A stretch of 64,000 nucleotides of DNA from the NCBI GenBank assembly GCA_038154685.1, contig JAYPYW010000003.1, forward strand, positions 1 to 64,000, written 5' to 3'. The stretch comes from GCA-002722245 sp038154685. Its GTDB lineage: Bacteria; Bacteroidota; Bacteroidia; Flavobacteriales_C; GCA-002722245. Made by a program: the position numbers and the translations under genes. Shown piece by piece: positions 43,879 through 53,187 of this stretch (position 1 is its first letter; each line of letters opens with the position of its first letter). The notes under the pieces were generated by a model. That model saw only the letters and a program-made list of their open reading frames with translations. It searched no databases and was not told where the DNA came from.

Positions 43879-44966
43879 TAGATATATTTCTTGTACTCTT
43901 TCGTAGAGGATAAATCCGTAACGAACTGTTTGATTTTTTGCTCATCATCTTTTTTGCAGACCAAGAGCGCATCTTCCGTATTTACAACAATAAAGTTATC
44001 CAGTCCATCAATAACCATTAATTTATCGGTTGGATTAGAAATTACATTATTTGAGCTGTTGTAAGTCTTAACACTTTCACCAACAATTGCATTGTTTTTT
44101 TCGTCTTTATCTACTTGAGTATACAAAGATCCCCAAGTCCCTAGATCGGTCCAACCTATGTTGCATGGTAAAACATAAACGTTTTTGGCTTTTTCAAGAA
44201 TAGCATAATCAACTGAAATATTAACACATTGCGCATATATTTCTTGAATGAAATCATGCTCTTTTTCAGTGGCATAAATTCCAAACCCATCTTTGAATAA
44301 ATCATGAATTTCAAACATGTTTTTTTCAAAGGCGTCTACTATACTTTTGGAACTCCAAATAAACATTCCCGAGTTCCAAGAGAAGTCCCCACTCTCGTAG
44401 AACACTTGCGCCAATTCTTTGTTTGGCTTTTCTGTGAAGGTTTTAACCTTTAGAATATCCTTGTCTGAATCCAATTGTTCATCAGTAGCCTGAATGTAAC
44501 CATATCCAGTATCTGGTCTTGTTGGCGTAATTCCTAAAGTGATTAAAATATCTTTCTCAGAAGAAGCAAGGAAAGCTTTTTTAATCGTGTTTAAGTATTC
44601 TTCCTCCTTAATGATTAAATGATCACTAGGCGCAACAAGAATATTTGCATTAGGGTTCTTATCGTGAATTTTATAACAACCATATGCCACACAAGGAGCA
44701 GTGTTTCTTCTTACTGGCTCAAACAAAATATTGTCTTTTGGAATTTCAGGCAATTGCTCAGCTATTAAAGATTCATAGTCGTCGTTAGTAACGATATAAA
44801 TCTGATCAGCAGGGCAAATTTTAGATAACCTATCAAAGGTCATCTGAATTAAACTTCTACCAGTACCAAGTATATCTAAAAACTGTTTAGGCTTTGTATG
44901 TGTACTAAATGGCCAGAACCTACTTCCGATTCCACCAGCCATTATGATTGCGTAGTTATTCTCCAT
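43878..44966 (-). CDS. manC: Mannose-1-phosphate guanylyltransferase
   Basis: 362 residues. The pyrophosphorylase signature is IIMAGGIGSRFWPFS, followed by KPKQFLDILG. NTAPCVAYG and APSDHLIIKEEEY bind nucleotide sugar, and FTEKPNKELAQ and WNSGMFIW complete the core. The length lacks the C-terminal isomerase domain, so it is the single-function form. It makes GDP-mannose for surface glycans and possibly for the DPM1-like enzyme at 28 kb. Confidence 0.93.
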   Translation of the reverse strand: MENNYAIIMAGGIGSRFWPFSTHTKPKQFLDILGTGRSLIQMTFDRLSKICPADQIYIVTNDDYESLIAEQLPEIPKDNILFEPVRRNTAPCVAYGCYKIHDKNPNANILVAPSDHLIIKEEEYLNTIKKAFLASSEKDILITLGITPTRPDTGYGYIQATDEQLDSDKDILKVKTFTEKPNKELAQVFYESGDFSWNSGMFIWSSKSIVDAFEKNMFEIHDLFKDGFGIYATEKEHDFIQEIYAQCVNISVDYAILEKAKNVYVLPCNIGWTDLGTWGSLYTQVDKDEKNNAIVGESVKTYNSSNNVISNPTDKLMVIDGLDNFIVVNTEDALLVCKKDDEQKIKQFVTDLSSTKEYKKYI

Positions 44967-45092
44967 AAATGAATTTCAAAAATACTAATTGAGACTTAAG
45001 ATCAAGAAAATTTACTCCTTAATTAACTAAATAATTTAGGAGATAACATTTCAAAATGAAAAATTGGTTAACTTAAATCCAAATTAGGAATT

Positions 45093-45221
45093 ATGAGAGG
45101 TTTTTTATTATTATCAGTTCTTACTATAGTTTTAACAGCAGTATCATGTAAGGGTAGAGATAAATGTGGTGATTGTCCAACCTTTAGTGGGGTAGAAAAA
45201 CTTGAGAAGAAGCAAGCATAA
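45093..45221 (+). CDS. Small lipoprotein, 42 residues
   Basis: An unlisted short gene: ATG 45093, stop TAA 45219-45221. Its product is a signal peptide with lipobox TAVSC (Cys19) plus a 23-residue mature part containing two further cysteines (DKCGDCPTF). The start of the SprT-like gene overlaps it by 20 bases, which suggests coupling. No family recognised. The spacing of the cysteines could bind a metal, but this is speculative. Confidence 0.6.
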   Translation: MRGFLLLSVLTIVLTAVSCKGRDKCGDCPTFSGVEKLEKKQA

Positions 45222-45780
45222 TATTAGTTTTTTGCCAGAGGATTTTCAAGCTTATATACTGGAGAAGATTCGACTGGAAAAAATTAATTTCAGATTGGCA
45301 TCTCCGAGGAAGTCCAAGTACGGAGATTACAGGTATAATTTCCAGACTAAAATTCATGCGATTTCGGTGAATATAGATTTGAGTGAGGTTCAATTTATGA
45401 TCACTTTTATTCATGAACTAGCTCACAAAGTTTGCTATGATAAATTTCAGGGGAAAGTCCAATCTCATGGCGCTGAATGGAAGGCGATATTTGTTGATCT
45501 CTTGAAGGAAGCTAAAACAAAGTTGGTTTTAAGCGAAGAAAACAAAGTTAAATTTGATCAAGCCATTAAAAGTCCAAAAGCTTCAGGTGATGATTTTGAA
45601 GTTATAGACGAGCATCAACTTTTGGTTTCAGATTTGTCTCCTGAAACTCAATTTGAATTAAAAAGTGGAAGGACATTTAGACTAATTAAAAAAAGAAGAA
45701 CTAGGTTTTTGTGTGCTGATTTAAATAACGGTAAATTGTATGCTGTTTCAGGAAAAGCCCAAGTTGAAAGAATATTATAA
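45202..45780 (+). CDS. SprT-like zinc metalloprotease domain protein
   Basis: 192 residues. The zinc motif is HELAHKVCYDKF, with a downstream SHGAEWK that supplies the third ligand. This is the SprT/Spartan layout. The front segment (FRLASPRKSKYGDYRYN) also fits. Eukaryotic Spartan cleaves DNA-protein crosslinks, and bacterial homologues are not well characterised. No ATG is available: an upstream stop at 45193 leaves TTG 45202 as the only plausible start. Residues 110-192 have no recognised domain. Confidence 0.82.
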   Translation: MRRSKHNISFLPEDFQAYILEKIRLEKINFRLASPRKSKYGDYRYNFQTKIHAISVNIDLSEVQFMITFIHELAHKVCYDKFQGKVQSHGAEWKAIFVDLLKEAKTKLVLSEENKVKFDQAIKSPKASGDDFEVIDEHQLLVSDLSPETQFELKSGRTFRLIKKRRTRFLCADLNNGKLYAVSGKAQVERIL

Positions 45781-45783
45781 AAG

Positions 45784-46818
45784 ATGAAAAAGAATAAGTT
45801 CGGATTATCGGATATGAACGTCAGTAAAGTTTGTTTGGGAACCATGACGTTTGGAGAGCAGAATAGTCAGGATGAGGCTTTTGCGCAAATGGATTTTGCC
45901 ATTGAGAACGGTGTTAATTTTTTTGATACCGCCGAAATGTATCCAGTGCCTGGTAGAGCTGCTACCCAAGGTAATACCGAAAAAATAATTGGTAATTGGT
46001 TAGAAGAATCAGGTAAAAGAGATGAGGTTTTCATCGCAACTAAAGTTGTTGGAAAAGGAGTGAAGTGGATTAGAAAAGGACCAGATTTTTCTAAAGAGCA
46101 AATAAATGCAGCTGTCGATGGAAGCTTAAAAAGGTTGAAGACAGATTTTATTGATCTTTATCAATTACATTGGCCAGAACGAGCGAATAACAAATTTGGA
46201 ACACGTATCTACCCCTGGGATCAAAACGAAGGATACAAGCATAATTTTATGGCGGTTTTGGAAACAATCGCTGAGTTATTAGAGTCGGGAAAAATTAAAA
46301 ACTGGGGATTATCCAACGAGACTTCTTGGGGAATGATGAAATTTCTTCAATTGTGTGATCAATATGGATTACCAAAACCTGTTTCAACTCAAAATTCATA
46401 TAGTTTATTAAACAGATTGTATGAATATGGTGGATCAGAAGTTTCACAGTTTGAGGGAATTGGCTTAATGGCCTACAGTCCTTTAGCGTTTGGTGCTTTA
46501 ACAGGGAAGTATTTAAATGGAGCTCAACCAAAAGGAGCTCGTTTAACAGATTTTCCAATATTTGGTAGGTATTTAAACCCTCAAGCTCAACAAGCAGTTG
46601 CTGCATTTAAAGATGTGGCAGACAGAAATGGGCTTTCGGTTGCAGAACTTTCATTGGCTTTTGTAATGAGTAGACCATTTGTTCATACTACGATTATTGG
46701 GGCAACTAAAATGAGTCAGTTAAAAGAAAATATAGAAGCTGCATTTATCGAACTTCCTGAAAAATTGTTGGAAGAAATTGAAGATGTATTTAATCAATTT
46801 CCAGACGCAGCGGTTTAA
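45784..46818 (+). CDS. Aldo/keto reductase, Tas-like
   Basis: 344 residues. The (beta/alpha)8 fold shows GTMTFGEQN, FFDTAEMY (catalytic Asp and Tyr), the conserved Lys in FIATKV and the His in YQLHWPER. GLSNETSWG and the NADPH-binding end IIGATKMSQLKEN also fit. Length and the insert near residues 130-160 (RANNKFGTRIYPWDQNEGYKH) match the Tas branch. It probably reduces a carbonyl compound with NADPH. It starts 3 bases after the SprT gene, and murI follows directly. Confidence 0.9.
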   Translation: MKKNKFGLSDMNVSKVCLGTMTFGEQNSQDEAFAQMDFAIENGVNFFDTAEMYPVPGRAATQGNTEKIIGNWLEESGKRDEVFIATKVVGKGVKWIRKGPDFSKEQINAAVDGSLKRLKTDFIDLYQLHWPERANNKFGTRIYPWDQNEGYKHNFMAVLETIAELLESGKIKNWGLSNETSWGMMKFLQLCDQYGLPKPVSTQNSYSLLNRLYEYGGSEVSQFEGIGLMAYSPLAFGALTGKYLNGAQPKGARLTDFPIFGRYLNPQAQQAVAAFKDVADRNGLSVAELSLAFVMSRPFVHTTIIGATKMSQLKENIEAAFIELPEKLLEEIEDVFNQFPDAAV

Positions 46819-47631
46819 TTGAAAAAGGAACAACCCATAGGGATTTTTGATAGTGGTATTGGCGGTTTAACCGTTGCCAAGGCTATAGCAGATTTGTTAC
46901 CCAATGAGCAGTTAATTTATTTCGGTGATACAGCCCACTTTCCTTATGGAGATAAGTCTCAAGAAGCGATTCAAAATTATGCCGAAGGAATTTCAAAGTT
47001 TCTTTTAGAGCAAAATTGTAAAGCAATAATTATTGCATGTAATACAGCATCATCTTTTGCTGCGGATTACTTAAAGAAATTGCTGCCATCTGGATTTCCA
47101 TTAATAGATGTAATTCATCCTGTTGCCTCCTTTATTGGTGAAACAAATTATAATAGAGTAGGGGTTATAGCAACAAAAGGAACCATCGGTAGTGATGTTT
47201 ATGCAAAGAGTATAAAGAGCTTAGATTCTGCTGTTAAGGTTAAATCTTTAGCTACACCTTTATTAGCTCCAATGATTGAGGAAGCCTTTTTTGATAATTC
47301 TATCGCTCAAACCGTGATTAATGAATATCTGTCTCAGCCTATATTAAATGATATTCAATCACTGATTCTTGGTTGCACTCATTATCCTTTAATTGAAGAA
47401 GAGGTAAAAAGTTATTATACCTCTGTTTCAAAGGAGGTTTTTGTTGTTAATAGTGCAAAAGTAGTGGCCGATGAAGTTAATTTGGTACTCAAACATCTTG
47501 ATTTGTTGAGTGAAATTAAGTCCACCGACCACCATTTTTATGTTTCTGATTTTACTGATTCATTTGAAAAGAGTACCAAGATTTTCTTCGGAAATGAATT
47601 GAAATTAGAAAAGAAAAATATTTGGGAGTGA
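46819..47631 (+). CDS. murI: Glutamate racemase
   Basis: 270 residues. The start is TTG, immediately after the stop of the aldo/keto reductase gene, as no ATG fits. Family motifs are PIGIFDSGIGGLTVAK, FGDTAHFPYGDKS, the first catalytic cysteine in IIACNTAS and the second in LGCTHYPL. It makes D-glutamate for peptidoglycan. In many flavobacteria murI follows the skp genes. Here it has moved to another operon. Confidence 0.95.
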   Translation: MKKEQPIGIFDSGIGGLTVAKAIADLLPNEQLIYFGDTAHFPYGDKSQEAIQNYAEGISKFLLEQNCKAIIIACNTASSFAADYLKKLLPSGFPLIDVIHPVASFIGETNYNRVGVIATKGTIGSDVYAKSIKSLDSAVKVKSLATPLLAPMIEEAFFDNSIAQTVINEYLSQPILNDIQSLILGCTHYPLIEEEVKSYYTSVSKEVFVVNSAKVVADEVNLVLKHLDLLSEIKSTDHHFYVSDFTDSFEKSTKIFFGNELKLEKKNIWE

Positions 47632-47658
47632 TGATTTGAATCTTCTTCAGCTAACCCT

Positions 47659-48621
47659 TCAAAACTTAACCTCTCTCATTTTTCCATTCTTATCCAAGAT
47701 GAAAATGTTTTTCTTTTCCTTGGCTTTTTCCTTTCTTTCTTCCTTTAATCTTGCCTCTTCCTCTCGATCTCGCTTCACAAAACCATAATCTAATTCATAT
47801 ATGAATTGAACTACGGGTTTTACTTCTTGGGCATTAAAAACAAAATCTGCATCTCTTAAATCAAGATTGTAATAAGCGTCTATTTCAACTCTTCTGTTAT
47901 AATTTATTGTTGAGTTTTGAGAGATGTGATGCTTATATAAACTTGCATTATTAATGTATGATTTTAAATAGCGCTCGCTTGGATAAATCGTATTCTTTCG
48001 TTTTTCGAAAAACGGTTTACCATCTGATATTTCAAAACCAATATCGCGCGCCAACTGTTTTTTGTCGTTAAGTACTTCAACTGCTTTTGCAGATAGAGAA
48101 TCTTCAATGGCTTTGCTCGAATTTATAAATGGAACAATGTCTATCAAATCATAAACGTCATGATTGAAGCAAACTCTTGATAATTGGTCGATCAAAGAAA
48201 TGTCATTGATTTTGAATGTGAAATTATGGGTTGATTTATACCCTGAAGGTTTATTTAAATGAGCCGAATCAGGTGTTAAGCTGTAAATGGGATCAAGTCC
48301 AATAACATCTACTAAAATATCGTTTTTTTGCAGTTTTAGTTTTTTGAGGTCTTTAATTATCGAATTTCTTTTTTCAGTTGTTTTCTCTTCTAGATCTTCA
48401 ATTGTTGGGCTAATAGATGTAGCAGTGTAGGTTACATGATAGCCATCTGGAAGCGCATTGTAAATTACTCTAGTTTTGATATTTAGTTGATTGCCAGCAA
48501 CTGAAACAGACTGTTTTTTATTTGATCCAAATTCTGTTGATCGATTAAAGGCTTTATTAATTACTTGGGCATTTAAACCCAGTCCGACCACTAATGCTAA
48601 TAAGGTGATTTTTGTTTTCAT
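47659..48621 (-). CDS. Secreted SIMPL-like (DUF541) protein
   Basis: 320 residues. The signal peptide is about residues 1-19 (VVGLGLNAQ). The core (YHVTYTATSISPTIEDLEEK, then NSIIKDLKKLKLQKNDILVD) resembles SIMPL domains, which form oligomeric assemblies in the periplasm or on the cell surface. The match is partial. The C-terminus is a charged segment rich in Glu and Lys (REEEARLKEERKEKAKEKK). A short dyad (48624-48649) ends 2 bases before the ATG. Function unknown. Confidence 0.45.
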   Translation of the reverse strand: MKTKITLLALVVGLGLNAQVINKAFNRSTEFGSNKKQSVSVAGNQLNIKTRVIYNALPDGYHVTYTATSISPTIEDLEEKTTEKRNSIIKDLKKLKLQKNDILVDVIGLDPIYSLTPDSAHLNKPSGYKSTHNFTFKINDISLIDQLSRVCFNHDVYDLIDIVPFINSSKAIEDSLSAKAVEVLNDKKQLARDIGFEISDGKPFFEKRKNTIYPSERYLKSYINNASLYKHHISQNSTINYNRRVEIDAYYNLDLRDADFVFNAQEVKPVVQFIYELDYGFVKRDREEEARLKEERKEKAKEKKNIFILDKNGKMREVKF

Positions 48622-48623
48622 AT

Positions 48624-48649
48624 CCTGTGTTTTGATTATATAACACAGG
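48624..48649. promoter_or_regulatory. Dyad directly upstream of the SIMPL-like gene
   Basis: CCTGTGTT (48624-48631) and AACACAGG (48642-48649), perfect 8-base arms with a 10-base spacer, just before the minus-strand ATG. Operator or leader hairpin. Confidence 0.5.
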
Positions 48650-48706
48650 TAGGTGCAAACGTTTCAAAAAGGTCATTGTTAAGAGATGTTAAAAGGGGGA
48701 TGAAAC

Positions 48707-48737
48707 AAAAAAAGCCAAGGTTTACCTTGGCTTTTTT
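48707..48737. terminator. Terminator downstream of glyS
   Basis: AAAAAAGCCAAGG (48708-48720) and CCTTGGCTTTTTT (48725-48737) form a 13-bp perfect stem with a TTTA loop and T-runs on both strands. Confidence 0.92.
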
Positions 48738-48760
48738 CTACATAATATATTTAATATAAA

Positions 48761-50289
48761 TCACCCTAACTTTTTAAGGACATTCTTCATGTTAACGCTT
48801 TCGGATAAAATACCTGATAATTCATCAATAGCAACCCTTTTCTGTTCCATTGAGTCTCTTTCTCTAAGAGTAACGGTATTATCTTCTAAAGTTTGGTAAT
48901 CGACAGTAACACAAAAAGGAGTACCTATAGCATCCTGTTTTCTATAACGTTTACCAATTTTACTTTTCTGATCGTAAGTACACTCAAAATCAAATTTCAA
49001 GTCATTTACTATTTCTTTTGCTTTATCATCTAATCCGTCTTTACCCATCAAAGGAAGTACTGCAACTTTAAACGGTGCTAGGAAAGGAGGGAATTTTAGA
49101 ACAACTCTTTCAGAACCATCTTCTAGTTTTTCCTCTTCATATGCAGTAGATAAAACTGCCAAGAACATTCTGTCTACTCCAATAGAAGTTTCAACAACAT
49201 AAGGAACGTAACTCTCATTAGTTTCAGGATCGAAATATCTTAATTTCTTTTTAGAATATTCCTCATGAGAACTTAAGTCAAAATCTGTTCTAGAGTGAAT
49301 ACCCTCTAATTCTTTAAATCCAAATGGGAATTTAAACTCTATATCTGCAGCAGCATCTGCATAATGAGCTAGCTTAAGGTGATCGTGAAATCTATGCGAA
49401 CCTTCAGGGAATCCAATAGCTGTATGCCAGTTCATTCTTGTTTCCTTCCAGTATTCATACCATTTTTCTTGTTCACCAGGACGAACGAAAAATTGCATTT
49501 CCATTTGTTCGAACTCTCGCATCCTAAAAATAAATTGTCTAGCAACAATCTCGTTTCTAAATGCTTTTCCGATCTGAGCAATACCAAATGGTAAGTTCAT
49601 ACCACTTGTTTTCTGAACGTTTAAGTAGTTAACAAAAATACCTTGTGCTGTTTCTGGTCTAAGATAAATGGTGCTAGCTCCTTCAGAAACAGAACCAATC
49701 TCAGTTGAGAACATTAAGTTGAACTGACGAACATCAGTCCAGTTTTTACTCCCAGAAATTGGACAATTAATTGCTTAAATCCAGGCATATCTTCATCCTC
49801 CTGAACTTGCTTTAATCTTCCTTCTACCTCTTGGATCTTTTCTTGATACCCTAAAACTCTTGGATTGGTTGATTTGAATTGAACCTCATCAAAAGATTCA
49901 CCAAATCTTTTAGCAGCTTTGGTAACTTCTTTATTGATTTTAGCAATTAATTTATTTTCAATGTATTCTTCAACTAATACATCTGCTCTATATCTTTTCT
50001 TGGAATCTTTATTGTCAACCAAAGGATCATTAAATGCATCAACATGACCTGAAGCCTTCCATGTTGTTGGATGCATAAATATTGAAGCATCAATACCTAC
50101 AATATTTTCATGCATTTGAACCATTGAATTCCACCAATAGTCTTTTATATTCTTTTTTAGGGCTGAACCATTCTGACCGTAATCATAAACAGCACTTAAT
50201 CCATCATAAATTTCACTAGATTGAAAAACGAAACCAAACTCTTTAGCATGAGAGGTTACTTTTTTAAATACTTCTTCTTGTGTTGCCAT
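48761..50289 (-). CDS. glyS: Glycyl-tRNA synthetase, frameshifted in this assembly
   Basis: Two abutting frames encode one class II alpha2-type glycyl-tRNA synthetase. The first (50289 to 49714) ends in non-homologous residues after KQL. The second (from 49714, MFSTEIG) covers motifs 2 and 3 and the anticodon-binding domain (FRNEIVARQ, ETSIGVDRMF, PLMGKDGLDDKAKE). In the alternate frame the DNA reads NCPISGSKNWTDVRQFNLMF just before this Met, as in relatives. One extra A in the run near 49767-49772 gives KQLNCPISG and a continuous protein of about 509 residues. The gene is essential, so a base-calling error is the likely cause. A true frameshift is less likely. Confidence 0.9.
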
Positions 50290-50465
50290 GCCGCAAAAAT
50301 AGGACTTTTATAGTTGATTTTAATAATCTTGTATAGCTATATGTAAAAGAAATTATAAAATAAAGTGTGACTTTTTTGAAAAGCTCCATTATTAGATCAG
50401 AAGGTGAAAAAAACTGAAACAAAAATCAACAATTAAGTGTTGAAAATGGTTTGCATTGAAGCGCC

Positions 50466-50473
50466 TAATTTTG
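50466..50473 (+). promoter_or_regulatory. -7 promoter element of the porP-gldKLMN cluster (TAATTTTG)
   Basis: Exact TAnnTTTG about 76 bases before the porP ATG at 50550. A TTG at 50440-50442 lies 23 bases upstream. Confidence 0.6.
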
Positions 50474-50549
50474 TCGCCATAAAAAATTTGATTAGTTTTA
50501 TGGGTTACTTAAGGTATATTGTCGGGTGAAAAAACGAAAAAATATTAAG

Positions 50550-51582
50550 ATGAAAAGGGTTTTATTAATAGCATCAGCAATGATTACAGCGTTTATGGGG
50601 AACGCTCAGCAGGATGCGCAATTTTCTCAAAACAGATTCATTAATAGTGCAATTAATCCTGGTGCAACTGGTATCAAGGGAATGCATTGTTTTGATTTAG
50701 TAGCTAGGGACCAGTGGTTTGGTTTTGAAGGAAGACCTCAAACCGGTTTACTGAATTACAACGGGACAGTGGCTGAAAATTTTGGGTTAGGAGGTGTTTT
50801 AGTATATGACGTACTAGGAGCTGAAACAAACATAAATTTCAAAATAAACGGAGCTTATCATATTAACCTAGGAAGTAACGGTGCAAAGTTAGGGATTGGT
50901 GTTGATCTTGGTATGGTTCAAAAAAGTATGTTCACAAATGTTGCTCCTACTGCCGTAGATGCAACAGATCCTATTGTTGGAAGTTTAGCTTCTGGTCAAA
51001 ATGATATGGGGTTTGATTTAGGTTTTGGTTTATTCTACTACAGACCACAAAAATTATACTTCGGAGTTTCAGGTCAGAAGTTATTACCACAGCAATTAAG
51101 CTTAGGTACTGCAAATACTAAATTGAGACAACATGCTTATATTACTGCTGGATATTTCCACCCAGTAACTGAGAACATTACATTAAAGCCTAACATGTTA
51201 ATGAAGACGGATTTAACTTCTACGCAGGTAGACGTTAACTTAACTGCCGAATTTAATGATAAGATTTGGGCTGGAGCTTCTTACAGAGTACAGGNNNNNN
51301 NNNNGAGTACAGGATGCGATTGTTGCGAATGTTGGTTACAATGTTCCAATTAAGAAACCTAAAGCTGGACAAGCTCCATCTGTTGGTGATCATTTAAAGG
51401 TTGGTTTAGCTTACGATTTTACAACTCAAGGATTAAGAGAACCTGGTACATTTAGAAATGATGCAGGAGAAAATATTGATAATAATAGAAGTTTAGGGGC
51501 AGTTGAATTGTATCTAGGATACTGTTTTATTTTGCCTCCTCCGCCAGATTTCGATATTTATGTAGATCCATTGTTCCTGTAA
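50550..51582 (+). CDS. porP: PorP/SprF-family T9SS outer-membrane protein (split by an assembly gap)
   Basis: Start ATG 50550 gives the signal peptide MKRVLLIASAMITAFMGNAQ. A GTG at 50526 is less likely. The N-terminal QFSQNRFINSAINPGATG is the PorP/SprF hallmark. A 10-N gap at 51295-51304 shifts the frame, but the 9-base GAGTACAGG stands on both sides. Merging them removes 19 bases, restores the frame as YRVQDAIVANVGYN and gives about 337 residues, the usual PorP length. PorP-type proteins connect the T9SS ring and motor (GldK/N) with the outer membrane. The porP-K-L-M-N order matches P. gingivalis. Confidence 0.92.
51295..51304. other. Assembly gap (10 N) in porP, with flanking 9-bp repeat
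   Basis: GAGTACAGG at 51286-51294 and again at 51305-51313. The two contig ends overlap by 9 bases and were joined with Ns instead of merged. No sequence is missing. Confidence 0.92.
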
Positions 51583-51712
51583 AAAGGGCATTGAAACTAT
51601 TTATTTTTTCTGGCGTTTATTTGTGTGTGTTAGTGTGTGTTGCGATAGGTGAAGTTGATTTTTTAGAAAAAATGTTTTAATTTTCCGCTCTGCGGATTTA
51701 AACTCGTGTAGT

Positions 51713-53062
51713 ATGAAAAAGTTGCTTTTAGGTTGTGTAGTATTGATTGCTGCGTTCTTAACCGGTTGTAAACCAGGGGCGAACGGTGAATTAGTTGGTA
51801 CGTTTAGAGAGCCATTTTTCCAAGAAGATCCATTTGGAATGTTATTTATTCCATTAGGTTCTTTCCATATGGGACCAAGTGATCAGGAGATTACTTTTGC
51901 GCTTACAGCTCAGAAAAAAGTTGTTTCGGTTCAATCTTTTTACATGGATGAAACGGAAATTACTAATGATGAATATCGTCAATTCGTTTATCACGTTCGT
52001 GATTCTTTAGCATTATCCTTACTAGGAGAGGAAGAACCAGATAAGTTCTTTGTAGATGAAGGCGAGTATGCTCAAAGATTAAACTGGAGAAGAGTTCCAT
52101 GGGAAAACGACGACTATGTTGAAGTTTTAGGAAACTTATTCTATGGTGAGAACGACGAAAGATTCTATAAGAGAAAGCAGTTAGATGCAAGAAAATTCAA
52201 CTACGAGTATTGGTGGATTGATTTCAAAACTGCATCTCAAAAAGCAAAAAGATTTAGCCATCCAAATATTAAAGAAGCTTCTGCTTCTTCTGAATCATGG
52301 AAATACGGTGATGGAATTACAGATAGATCTGAGTTCATCAAAAGAGAAGTTATTAATATTTACCCTGATACTTTAGCATGGGTACATGACTTTACTTACT
52401 CTTGGAATGAACCAATGACGCAAATGTATTTCTGGCACCCAGTTTATGATCACTACCCAGTTGTAGGTGTGTCTTGGAAACAAGCAACTGCGTTTTGTAT
52501 CTGGAGAACTCACTTAATGAATGATTTCAGAAGAGACAGAGGGAAAATTATTGTTAATGATTTCCGTTTACCAACAGAGGCTGAGTGGGAATACGCTTCA
52601 AGAGGTAACTTTGATCAGTCACCATATCCTTGGGGAGGTCCTTACATTCGTAACAGAAGAGGTTGTTTCTTAGGTAACTTTAAGCCTTTAAGAGGTAACT
52701 ACGTTGATGATGGTGGTATGCACACTATTGTAGTAGCACACTACTGGCCAAATGGATTTGGATTATATGATATGGCTGGAAACGTGTCTGAGTGGACAGC
52801 AAACTCTTTTGAAGAGGCTGCTTACAACTTCGCTCATGATTACAACATGGATTACAGATACCAAGCTAATGATGCTGATCCACCAGTGTTAAAAAGAAAA
52901 ACAATTCGTGGAGGTTCTTGGAAGGATATAGGTTACTATATGCAAACAGGAGCTAGAACATACGAATATCAAGATACTTCTAAGTGTTATGTAGGATACA
53001 GATGTGTTGAAACCTACTTAGGACGTAAGAAAGGAGATACAAGAGATTCTCAGGTGTACTAA
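51713..53062 (+). CDS. gldK: Gliding motility / T9SS lipoprotein GldK (PorK-type)
   Basis: 449 residues. The lipobox LTGC sits at about residues 16-19. An FGE-sulfatase-like fold follows: IPLGSFHMGPSDQE, MDETEITNDEYRQF, VVGVSWKQATAFCIWR, RLPTEAEWEYASRGN, GLYDMAGNVSEW and TIRGGSW with YVGYRC. GldK lacks formylglycine-generating activity. It forms the periplasmic ring of the type IX system with GldN, under the outer membrane. It is the first of the gldKLMN genes, 130 bases after porP. Confidence 0.96.
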   Translation: MKKLLLGCVVLIAAFLTGCKPGANGELVGTFREPFFQEDPFGMLFIPLGSFHMGPSDQEITFALTAQKKVVSVQSFYMDETEITNDEYRQFVYHVRDSLALSLLGEEEPDKFFVDEGEYAQRLNWRRVPWENDDYVEVLGNLFYGENDERFYKRKQLDARKFNYEYWWIDFKTASQKAKRFSHPNIKEASASSESWKYGDGITDRSEFIKREVINIYPDTLAWVHDFTYSWNEPMTQMYFWHPVYDHYPVVGVSWKQATAFCIWRTHLMNDFRRDRGKIIVNDFRLPTEAEWEYASRGNFDQSPYPWGGPYIRNRRGCFLGNFKPLRGNYVDDGGMHTIVVAHYWPNGFGLYDMAGNVSEWTANSFEEAAYNFAHDYNMDYRYQANDADPPVLKRKTIRGGSWKDIGYYMQTGARTYEYQDTSKCYVGYRCVETYLGRKKGDTRDSQVY

Positions 53063-53187
53063 TCATAGACCTTTTCTCTTTTTACATTCTTGCTTATATA
53101 GTCTAAAACACTTATCTTAACAAGACTTATTATTTAAGTACACTATAGTTTAATCATTTTTGTTAATTTTTTTAAATCAGTTTAGTT

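Noticed and set aside
49714..50289. Programmed frameshift in glyS
   Set aside because: No slippery heptamer or downstream pseudoknot was apparent, and one added base restores the family sequence. An error is simpler.
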